Below, piece after piece: positions 7,071 through 12,015 of a stretch of 12,015 nucleotides of DNA. Origin of the DNA: Dehalococcoidia bacterium (GTDB taxonomy: Bacteria; Chloroflexota; Dehalococcoidia; Dehalococcoidales; DAOWKM01); contig DAOWKM010000073.1 of NCBI GenBank assembly GCA_030643695.1, positions 1-12,015 of the forward strand, given 5' to 3'. Position 1 is the stretch's first letter. The number at the start of each line of letters is the position of its first letter. The position numbers were made by a program, and so were the translations under genes. The notes under the pieces are model-generated. The model was not told the DNA's origin and searched no databases. It worked only from the letters and a program-made list of their open reading frames with translations.

Positions 7071-7319
7071 ATGAAAACCAGAAAGCCTGAGAATCAAGTT
7101 GAGGTCTCAGGTCAAGTTACGGTTCGAGAGGCTGGAGCACGTGGGGGTCGTGCTACTCGCGAAAACAAAGGCGTAGATTTCTTTAAGAGGATAGGTGCCA
7201 AAGGCGGTAGGCGAACTGCGGAACTGTACCGGGACCTTTTAGTTGAGTTCGGGAAGAAGGGCGGTCGTCCGCGATGTCCTTCCCTTAATGAACCTGCGGG
7301 GGAGCAAGATAGGGATTGA
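7071..7319 (+). CDS. Small basic protein with three KGG-type repeats
   Basis: This 82-residue, strongly basic protein contains three glycine motifs at near-regular spacing: GARGGRAT (22-29), GAKGGRRT (42-49) and GKKGGRPR (61-68). The linkers contain aromatic or charged stretches (ENKGVDFFKRI, AELYRDLLVEF). The pattern recalls the KGG motif of stress-related small proteins (GsiB/ConJ-like), but the exact family is not certain. Basic charge and disorder suggest nucleic-acid or membrane association. The ATG follows GGGAAAG. It is second in a probable two-gene unit with the AbrB-like gene. Its last codons and stop lie within a large hairpin (7298-7355). A biochemical function cannot be given. Confidence 0.6.
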   Translation: MKTRKPENQVEVSGQVTVREAGARGGRATRENKGVDFFKRIGAKGGRRTAELYRDLLVEFGKKGGRPRCPSLNEPAGEQDRD

Positions 7320-7355
7320 AAGGAGGCCTCGGTCGGCCCGCCTATCTCGCTCCCC
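7298..7355. repeat. Long hairpin overlapping the end of the KGG gene
   Basis: GGGGAGCAAGATAGG (7299-7313) pairs with CCTATCTCGCTCCCC (7341-7355) with a single A-C mismatch, giving a 15-position stem. The loop holds the gene's stop codon and its own GGCC/GGCC pair (7325-7328, 7335-7338). A further 9-bp pair, TTCGGGAAG (7248-7256) with CTTCCCGAA (7355-7363), begins inside the gene. No T-run follows on the plus strand, so it is more likely an mRNA 3'-end stabiliser or factor-assisted end than an intrinsic terminator. Confidence 0.55.
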
Positions 7356-7454
7356 TTCCCGAATTATAACACAGAATAGAATTGGGGTGTCTGCCGGTCA
7401 AGCTAGCCACCCTAGGTCTGACCTTCGCCTGAGGTAAGTCATGGTGAGGAGATT

Positions 7455-7541
7455 GTGGCTGAAGAGGCAAAGAGGGGGCAGTTAGCTGAACTAAAACAAT
7501 ATTGGGGTGAAACCGTTAGGCAAACTTTTGCCGAACGGTAA
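7455..7541 (+). other. Possible gene remnant, short charged reading frame
   Basis: A frame ending in TAA at 7539-7541 reads like protein (AEEAKRGQLAELKQYWGE, then VRQTFAER), with charged and helical character. It is open upstream only to 7422. A GTG at 7455 has GAGGAG too close (3 bases) for a normal start. It may be the 3' end of a lost gene. No family is recognised. Confidence 0.2.
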
Positions 7542-7812
7542 CCTTGACTGAACCAGAGATGTAGTAAAAGACAAGAAAGAGCGGTAAAGGTTTCAAAATG
7601 GCACAAGTTACCCCAGTACGTGACTCAAAGCCACACCTTGAGCCCGGGCAGATAGAGAGGCTCATTGCTACTGCCACCAATCCCAGGGAATATTGGGCAA
7701 CGATTTCCAATAAAGCCTTTATTAATTCCGCCTCTGGATCAACGCCAATTCCTATGAATAGACCTGATAAGAATCCTAGCCCCAGTATGTATACTCTTGC
7801 AAATTTATTCAC
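7516..7812 (-). CDS. Possible small membrane protein, probably truncated by rearrangement
   Basis: From GTG 7812 the frame encodes 98 residues. The first 40 or so look like real protein: a membrane helix (ARVYILGLGFLSGLFIGIGV, about 5-24), then DPEAELIKALLEIVAQYS. After about residue 42 the sequence is the antisense of a recombinase-like fragment on the other strand and looks random, so the original gene probably ended elsewhere. Two overlapping TATAAT boxes stand just upstream (near 7818-7831 on the plus strand), and there is no SD. I do not recognise the family. Only the N-terminal half is likely to be of biological origin. Confidence 0.3.
   Translation of the reverse strand: MNKFARVYILGLGFLSGLFIGIGVDPEAELIKALLEIVAQYSLGLVAVAMSLSICPGSRCGFESRTGVTCAILKPLPLFLVFYYISGSVKVTVRQKFA
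7598..7690 (+). pseudogene. 5' fragment of a second tyrosine recombinase-like gene
   Basis: An ATG with AAAGG 7 bases upstream begins a frame reading PVRDSKPHLEPGQIERLIA then TATNPRE. This resembles the start of the catalytic domain of short integrases (pattern 'L..eqie.Li.aa.n.RDr.ll'), and it matches in type the EGYTIDELKRLLA segment of the intact integrase at 4996. After about 7690 the frame continues only as the antisense of the small membrane ORF. None of the catalytic residues is present. I read it as a broken integrase. The assignment rests on a short stretch. Confidence 0.35.
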
Positions 7813-8255
7813 ATTATAATTATACCACTTATAATGTATTTGAAAGCTCGAAGAAGCTGAATTTGATGGTTGGTAAAATTATTACGACCCCACTCCCAAA
7901 CCCGCAACCCACATGGCATAATAGAAGCGGGAGGTGAGCGGAATTAAACAAAAAGCCATTTTGTTTAACTGAGTAATGCCCTCCCACCCTCTGTGTGCTC
8001 GTTGCATAAGTGCTGGGCTGAGAAGCTTTGGGGAAACTGAGCCAAACACTTGGAAAGGATACGGTGACAGCATAACATATAAGCCAGAGGACATGCTTAC
8101 GCTGGGCATCTTACGCAAGACTAGGGATATTACCGGATCCTTGATTTGATGAGCCTTAAAGTCTCAAGAGCGATTAGTTCTGAGCCTGAACCGACCCGAA
8201 GGAACTACTGACGAAGCTAAGGGATAAGTCCCCGTGCTATAGGAAAAAGTACCTA
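7813..8255. other. Gene-free, stem-rich stretch; possible structured RNA or decayed element
   Basis: No convincing gene is found here on either strand. Several complementary arms are visible: GGGAGG 7929-7934 with CCTCCC 7980-7985 around a perfect 10-bp stem (7944-7953 with 7959-7968, loop AGCCA); AAGTG 8008-8012 with CACTT 8047-8051 around GGCT/AGCC and a GGGG-capped AG.TTT/AAACT pairing; TAGTTC 8175-8180 with GAACTA 8202-8207; GGGA 8221-8224 with TCCC 8229-8232; and TAGG 8240-8243 with CCTA 8252-8255. The number of stems and the purine-rich joints (GGAAAGG, GGGGAAAC, GGAAAAAG) recall a folded RNA such as an intron fragment or noncoding RNA. I cannot match it to a known family, and no plus-strand gene follows for it to control. 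Confidence 0.3.
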
Positions 8256-8310
8256 GAAAAAGCAACGCGGGCTTTAAGCTTGCCTCTTGGCAAGCCTAAA
8301 GCCCTACGTT
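8256..8310 (-). terminator. Intrinsic terminator of the OpuC-type operon
   Basis: Read on the minus strand, GGGCTTTAGGCTTGCC (8304-8289), loop AAGA and GGCAAGCTTAAAGCCC (8284-8269) form a 16-position stem with one mismatch. It is extended by AACG/CGTT (8310-8307 with 8267-8264) and followed by GCTTTTTC (8263-8256). It lies about 85 bases after the binding-protein stop. The stem plus T-run is a classical Rho-independent terminator. Confidence 0.8.
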
Positions 8311-8320
8311 ACACTTTAAA

Positions 8321-8388
8321 CAGCCTCAAACGGAGCAGGCTGAGTGAAATTGAACCAATCTAGAGTAGCCAGCTTCCCAAACTTGGGA
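8321..8388 (-). repeat. Two small hairpins between the operon stop and its terminator
   Basis: CAGCCT (8321-8326) pairs with AGGCTG (8337-8342), and TCCCA/TGGGA around AACT forms a stem at about 8374-8387, just past the stop codon of the binding-protein gene. They may stabilise the mRNA 3' end ahead of the main terminator. No T-run follows either one. Confidence 0.4.
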
Positions 8389-8395
8389 GACCCCC

Positions 8396-9355
8396 TCACT
8401 CTGTGATCAAGCCATTTTCAACCAGGTATTCATGGGCCACTTCTTCCGGTTCCACCTTATTGATGTCCACCTTAGCGTTAAGTTCCTGCCAGACCTTTTG
8501 ACCATCGGCCACTATCTCAGGTGTAGCCGACTCACCCCCACCGGGGAAGGTAGCCACCAGCTCGTTTAGAATACCTGCTATCTCAGGATACTTATCCAGG
8601 ACTTCTGCTCTGACATAGGGAGTCAAGTCGTACGGCGGGAAGAAGGCTTGGTCGTCTAGATATACATGCCAGCCAAATTTAGCAACGTGGGCATCGGTAC
8701 CGAAGACCATAGCTACCTCACACTTATGGTTTTCCAAACCCATCAGTGAAGCCCCCGGAGCTCCAGTCATAAGGGAAGCCTCAGCAACCTTAAAGCCATA
8801 GTGCTTCTCCAAAGCAGGCAGACCATCAGGGCGTGTGGAGAATTCAAAATCAACAAAAGTTACAATCTCCCCTCCCTCTGCCTGATAAAGCGCCGCCAAA
8901 TCGGAGAGGGTCTCTACATTGTGCCCTTCAGCGAATTCAGCCCAAGAAGCTAAAGCATAGGTATTGTTGTTCCAAATCGGGTCCAGCCAGATGAAACCTC
9001 CTATTACCTTATCCTCTTCCTTTACCATCTCGTAAAGCTCGTTGTTATCAACTCCCGGCGTATAGGTATGGGCGAGATGGGTCATCCAAGCCGTCCCGGT
9101 ATAATCAGCACAAATATCAATGTCACCAGCTTCCATCCCTCCCCTAAGCGCCATAGTGGAGATATCGGCTACCATATTAACCGTGAAGCCGCGGTCTTCC
9201 AACAACTGCTTCATCATCTGACCAATAATATACTGCTCGGTAAAGTTTTTGTTGCCGACGGTTACCTCCTTACCTGGTGCCCCACATCCCGCTCCCGGGA
9301 GAACCAGGGCAAGGGTCAAAACTACTGCCAAGATAGTAACAATTCGTCTATGCAT
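8396..9355 (-). CDS. opuCC: Osmoprotectant ABC transporter substrate-binding lipoprotein (OpuCC/OsmX type)
   Basis: This 319-residue binding protein of the glycine betaine/choline family (OpuAC domain) captures solute outside the membrane for the adjacent permeases. The N-terminus is a signal peptide (about 1-23) ending at Cys24 (LPGAGC), the probable lipid-anchored residue, although glycine at -3 is less usual than leucine. The mature part has the family blocks VTVGNKNFTEQYIIG (31-45) and ICADYTGTAW (about 80-89), and the later RPDGLPALEKHYGF and VAMVFGTDAHV segments. Length is normal for the family. SD GGGAGG stands about 7 bases before ATG 9355. It is the last gene of the operon, 89 bases after the second permease, and is followed by a strong terminator. 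The exact substrate (glycine betaine, choline, carnitine or proline betaine) cannot be read from the sequence. Confidence 0.93.
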   Translation of the reverse strand: MHRRIVTILAVVLTLALVLPGAGCGAPGKEVTVGNKNFTEQYIIGQMMKQLLEDRGFTVNMVADISTMALRGGMEAGDIDICADYTGTAWMTHLAHTYTPGVDNNELYEMVKEEDKVIGGFIWLDPIWNNNTYALASWAEFAEGHNVETLSDLAALYQAEGGEIVTFVDFEFSTRPDGLPALEKHYGFKVAEASLMTGAPGASLMGLENHKCEVAMVFGTDAHVAKFGWHVYLDDQAFFPPYDLTPYVRAEVLDKYPEIAGILNELVATFPGGGESATPEIVADGQKVWQELNAKVDINKVEPEEVAHEYLVENGLITE

Positions 9356-9420
9356 CCTCTTACCTCCCTAAAGAATTTAATGTTACTGCTTTACACCTCT
9401 AAGCTTAAATTTATCTCATT

Positions 9421-9444
9421 TCATCTCATCTCTCTCACCTCCTT
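9421..9444 (-). promoter_or_regulatory. Perfect SD with an AUG-AGA-UGA start-stop
   Basis: Directly after the permease stop the minus strand has AAGGAGGTGA (9444-9435), a near-ideal ribosome site. It is followed 5 bases later by ATG AGA TGA (9429-9421). Two more ATGs nearby also stop at once. The real binding-protein start is 66 bases further on with its own SD. It may be a relic start or a ribosome-loading element. Confidence 0.4.
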
Positions 9445-10179
9445 TTAGGACATTTCAGCTTTGACTCTAAGACCACGCGAGGTCATCCGCCTCTCTATGC
9501 GTTCCAGGATGAAACCCAGGATAATAGCCAAAGCTGCTGTAGGTGCTGCCCCCTGCAGTATGGTTAACGGTTGCAGGGAGAAGACCCCGGTTAGTGTAAT
9601 TCTGCCCAAACCGGCACCACCAACGAGAACAGCCAGCTCCGCTGTCCCCACGGTTATAACCGTGGAGATTCGTATCCCGGTCATTATTACTGGCAGAGCC
9701 AAGGGGAGCTCTATCTTACGAGCAATTTGCCCCTTGGTCATTCCCATTCCCCTGGCAGCTTCTACAATCGCCGGGTCAATATTGTTTATACCGGCGTAGG
9801 AATTGCGCACGACAGGAAGCAGTCCATAGATGAATAAGGCTACAATTGCTGACTGAAGGCCGAAACCGAGAATGGGAGCCATAATAGCAATTACCGCCAG
9901 GCTGGGGATGCTCTGCCCCACATTAGCTCCACCGATTACGGGAGTGGCGAGTTTCTTCAAACCGGGGCGAGTGACCAATATCCCTAAGGGGACACCGATA
10001 GAAATGGCTATAAGTTCCGCTATGAGCACCATCTCAAGGTGAGTCCTTGTGCAATTCAGTATATCACCCCAGGTAAAAGGCTTATACACCCCTTCCTTAA
10101 TCCACTCCAGGTTAGTAATCCAAACGGTAAGTCCAATAAGGAGTGTTAAAAGGCTGATTAAGACAACATAACGCCTCAC
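9445..10179 (-). CDS. Osmoprotectant ABC transporter permease (OpuCB/OpuCD type)
   Basis: This 244-residue inner-membrane protein has an N-terminal helix (about 4-22), a periplasmic stretch (WIKEGVYKPFTWGDI) and a BPD-type permease core with helices from about 48 to 225. The cytoplasmic coupling (EAA) loop is visible at 140-163 (EAARGMGMTKGQIARKIELP), where the ATPase docks. Together with the second permease it would form a heterodimeric channel. It starts at GTG 10179, overlapping the ATPase stop by 4 bases (GTGA), with AGGAG upstream, so the two are translationally coupled. It has an extra N-terminal helix compared with the other permease of the operon. Confidence 0.92.
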   Translation of the reverse strand: MRRYVVLISLLTLLIGLTVWITNLEWIKEGVYKPFTWGDILNCTRTHLEMVLIAELIAISIGVPLGILVTRPGLKKLATPVIGGANVGQSIPSLAVIAIMAPILGFGLQSAIVALFIYGLLPVVRNSYAGINNIDPAIVEAARGMGMTKGQIARKIELPLALPVIMTGIRISTVITVGTAELAVLVGGAGLGRITLTGVFSLQPLTILQGAAPTAALAIILGFILERIERRMTSRGLRVKAEMS

Positions 10180-11291
10180 TCAGATTGTCTCCTCTGGGTA
10201 AGCTCAGTTAATGCCTTCCGGATAACACCAAAGTTTACCACCCCCTGTAACCGGTTATCCTCAGTGACTATAGCCAGGTTCTCTAGCCCGTAGCTCAACA
10301 TAAGGGAGAGAGCCTCATTTAGAACGGTGTTTACCGTGGTGGTCATCACCGAATGGCCCATAATACTCCTTACCCTATCTCCCCTTCCCAAGTCTGCTTT
10401 ATCCACCCACCCGGCGAACTTTCCATCATCGTTAACTACCACCAGCCAATCGATTCCCTCTCGCTCCATCTGCTCTCGAGCAGCTCCTACCTTCTCGTCT
10501 GATTTCACCCTGGGCGGAGAACTCGTCATAACCTCTTTTACTCGGATTAACTGCAATCCTTTAAGGGCTCGGTCGGTACCGACGAAATTCTCCACGAACT
10601 CGTTCTTGGGTCTATAAAGTAAATTAGCTGGTGTGTCATATTGTACCAATTGCCCTTCCTTCATCAAGGCTATCTTATCCGCCATCTTGATTGCCTCATA
10701 AATATCATGGGTCACAAATATAATGGTCTTTTTTATCTCCTGCTGTATTTTTAGAAATTCGTCCTGCAATCTCACCCTAGTTATTGTGTCAATAGCTCCA
10801 AAAGGCTCATCCATTAGTAGTATTGGGGGGTCAGCTCCTAAGGCTCGGGCTACACCCACTCGCTGGCACTGACCACCAGAGAGCTCATTAGGATACTCAT
10901 CCATGAACTCGTTGGGATCCATCCCCATCAGTTCTAGAAGCTCCTCTGCTCTCCGCCTCCGCTCGGCTTTCGGCCAGCCTTTTAGCTCAGGAACTGTCTC
11001 TATATTCTGCCCCACAGTCATATTAGGGAAGAGCCCTATCTGCTGAATGGCATAGCCCATATTCCTTCGCAGCTCGTTATCATCCATCTTGGTATTATCC
11101 AGCCCATTAATATATATCTGCCCTCCGCTGATGGGGAGGAGGCGGTTTATCATTTTCATGGTAGTGGTCTTACCACATCCTGAGGGGCCTAACAATATAC
11201 ACAGCTCGCCTTTGCCGACCTCAAGGCTCACCTCCTTTACTGCTTCCGTCCCATCAGGATAGACCTTGGTCACCTTATCTAGCTTTATCAT
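10176..11291 (-). CDS. opuCA: Osmoprotectant ABC transporter ATPase with tandem CBS domains
   Basis: This 371-residue energy-coupling subunit has an N-terminal ABC domain showing Walker A GPSGCGKT (35-42), the Q-loop at QQIGLFP (83-89), signature LSGGQ (137-141), Walker B ILLMDEP (157-163) and the switch His195 (VTHD). Residues about 250-365 form two CBS motifs (VKEVMTSSPPRVKSDEKV and VRSIMGHSVMTTTVNTVLNEA), as in OpuA/OpuC/ProV-type ATPases. There they sense ionic strength or bind nucleotides such as cyclic-di-AMP. The ATG at 11291 lies 4 bases after the upstream permease stop, with SD AAGGTGA overlapping that stop. All catalytic residues are present. The specific CBS ligand is not deducible here. 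Confidence 0.95.
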   Translation of the reverse strand: MIKLDKVTKVYPDGTEAVKEVSLEVGKGELCILLGPSGCGKTTTMKMINRLLPISGGQIYINGLDNTKMDDNELRRNMGYAIQQIGLFPNMTVGQNIETVPELKGWPKAERRRRAEELLELMGMDPNEFMDEYPNELSGGQCQRVGVARALGADPPILLMDEPFGAIDTITRVRLQDEFLKIQQEIKKTIIFVTHDIYEAIKMADKIALMKEGQLVQYDTPANLLYRPKNEFVENFVGTDRALKGLQLIRVKEVMTSSPPRVKSDEKVGAAREQMEREGIDWLVVVNDDGKFAGWVDKADLGRGDRVRSIMGHSVMTTTVNTVLNEALSLMLSYGLENLAIVTEDNRLQGVVNFGVIRKALTELTQRRQSE

Positions 11292-11295
11292 TGTC

Positions 11296-11961
11296 TCACC
11301 TTATCCTTAACCCCTTGGGGGTAACCCACCGCTCCACCCGGCCCATAAGGGCATCGACCAGCAGAGCTAGAATGGAGACAGATACTCCTCCCAAAATGAT
11401 TAAATCCATCCGAGCATTTCTTAAACCTCGGAATATGGGTGCTCCAAGCCCTCCGGCGCCAATCAAAGCGGCAATGGCGGCAATGCCGATAATTAGCACG
11501 ATGGCGTTTCTCAAGCCAGCCATAATAACCGGAACAGCCAGAGGAAGCTTAACCTTAAACAGGAGTTGCTTTTCAGTCATTCCCATTCCTTTGCCAGCCT
11601 CAATCATTGCTGGATCAACCCCCCGGATCGCCGTATAGGTATTGCGCAATATAGGTAGCTGACCGTAGACAATCAGAGCAATGACAGCGGGCAGGAAACC
11701 GATAGCTTTCAATCCGACGCTGCTAAGAACGAGCATAAGCAAGCCAAAGAGAGCTAGACTGGGAATAGTCATCATTATCTCCGCCAGGTAAAGCACGGTA
11801 TCGGCTATACGTTCCTTACCTTTACCGGTGATATAGACCCCCACAGTTACACCGAGAATGACTGCTATTCCAACGGCAGCAAAAGTTATCCAAAGGTGCT
11901 CAAGGGTCCACCCTGCCAACTTTTCTGGATATCTAGTTACATATTCCCAGGCTTCTAACAT
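11296..11961 (-). CDS. Osmoprotectant ABC transporter permease, first gene in view
   Basis: This 221-residue BPD-type permease has helices between about 22 and 205 and an EAA coupling loop at 121-144 (EAGKGMGMTEKQLLFKVKLP). That loop is very similar to the one in the other permease of the operon, which suggests old gene duplication and a heterodimeric channel. A longer frame to TTG 11976 is open, but that TTG lies within the SD itself; ATG 11961 has GGGGAG 7 bases upstream, so it is chosen. The C-terminus GLRIR matches the GLRVK end of the partner. Only 54 bases precede it in the window, and no clear promoter is seen there, so the operon promoter or another gene lies to the right. Confidence 0.92.
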   Translation of the reverse strand: MLEAWEYVTRYPEKLAGWTLEHLWITFAAVGIAVILGVTVGVYITGKGKERIADTVLYLAEIMMTIPSLALFGLLMLVLSSVGLKAIGFLPAVIALIVYGQLPILRNTYTAIRGVDPAMIEAGKGMGMTEKQLLFKVKLPLAVPVIMAGLRNAIVLIIGIAAIAALIGAGGLGAPIFRGLRNARMDLIILGGVSVSILALLVDALMGRVERWVTPKGLRIR

Positions 11962-12015
11962 TGGTGTTCTCCCCAATTACCAGCATATCAGTCCACGATA
12001 CCCGGGATTACTGAG

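Noticed and set aside
8041..8100. Cobalamin-riboswitch-like string AAGCCAGAGGACATGC
   Set aside because: It resembles the 3' end of the cobalamin consensus, and its arms can pair with 8004-8016. However, the other conserved boxes (GGTG...TCC and CCCCGC.ACTG) are missing, and no plus-strand gene follows.
8020..8100. Resemblance to rRNA (GGAAAGG..ACGGTGACAGC, and GTGAAATTGAAC near 8344) and to group I intron P5 elements (GGGGAAAC)
   Set aside because: The matches are short and out of order, and surrounding conserved rRNA or intron core sequences are absent.
7882..8118. Minus-strand frame of 78 codons
   Set aside because: It has no SD, unlikely composition and no recognisable domain, and it runs across strong hairpins; it is more likely the antisense of a noncoding region.
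1..12015. CRISPR array, rRNA genes or complete insertion sequences
   Set aside because: No regularly spaced repeats, rRNA signatures or transposase genes were seen.

Overview
Organism and style. The window looks like a chromosomal piece of a bacterium of moderate GC content with short spacers, clear Shine-Dalgarno (SD) sequences and some GTG/TTG starts. The mix of a HisZ-like protein, an NfeD/slipin pair, a one-domain biotin ligase without an N-terminal helix-turn-helix (HTH) and an OpuC-type transporter would suit a Chloroflexota (Dehalococcoidia-like) genome. That placement is a family-level impression, not something the sequence proves.

Layout. (1) Positions 1-1224, minus strand: 5' part of a HisRS-family gene, best read as hisZ, running off the left edge. 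(2) Positions 1225-1338: back-to-back promoters. (3) Positions 1339-3813, plus strand: a membrane-protease operon. It holds full-length nfeD, a short second NfeD-domain gene made by tandem duplication of the nfeD 3' end, and a slipin (stomatin/SPFH) gene. A hairpin separates it from the convergent birA (3928-4707, minus). (4) Positions 4770-4885: a strong promoter and tRNA-Gly(CCC). (5) Positions 4886-8260: an accessory stretch beside the tRNA. It contains an intact tyrosine recombinase, a MerR/excisionase-like HTH gene divergent from an AbrB-like gene and a small KGG-motif gene, gene fragments joined tail to tail near 7690, and a stem-rich stretch with no convincing gene. (6) Positions 8256-11961, minus strand: a four-gene osmoprotectant ABC transporter operon (permease, ATPase with CBS pair, permease, binding lipoprotein) ending in a strong intrinsic terminator.

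How the genes work together. NfeD is a membrane Ser-Lys protease whose soluble C-terminal OB domain is thought to work with the SPFH ring formed by slipin; the extra short NfeD protein could be a second OB partner. BirA attaches biotin to carboxylase carrier proteins. The OpuC-type operon imports compatible solutes such as glycine betaine or choline; its CBS domains suggest gating by ionic strength or nucleotide. The recombinase next to tRNA-Gly, the small regulators and the gene debris suggest an old, partly decayed integrative element, although no duplicated tRNA 3' end is visible that would fix its far boundary.

Most unusual items: the nfeD 3'-end duplication that also copied the start region of the slipin gene, the stem-rich stretch at about 7929-8255, and the small-gene cluster with an inverted repeat between its divergent genes.
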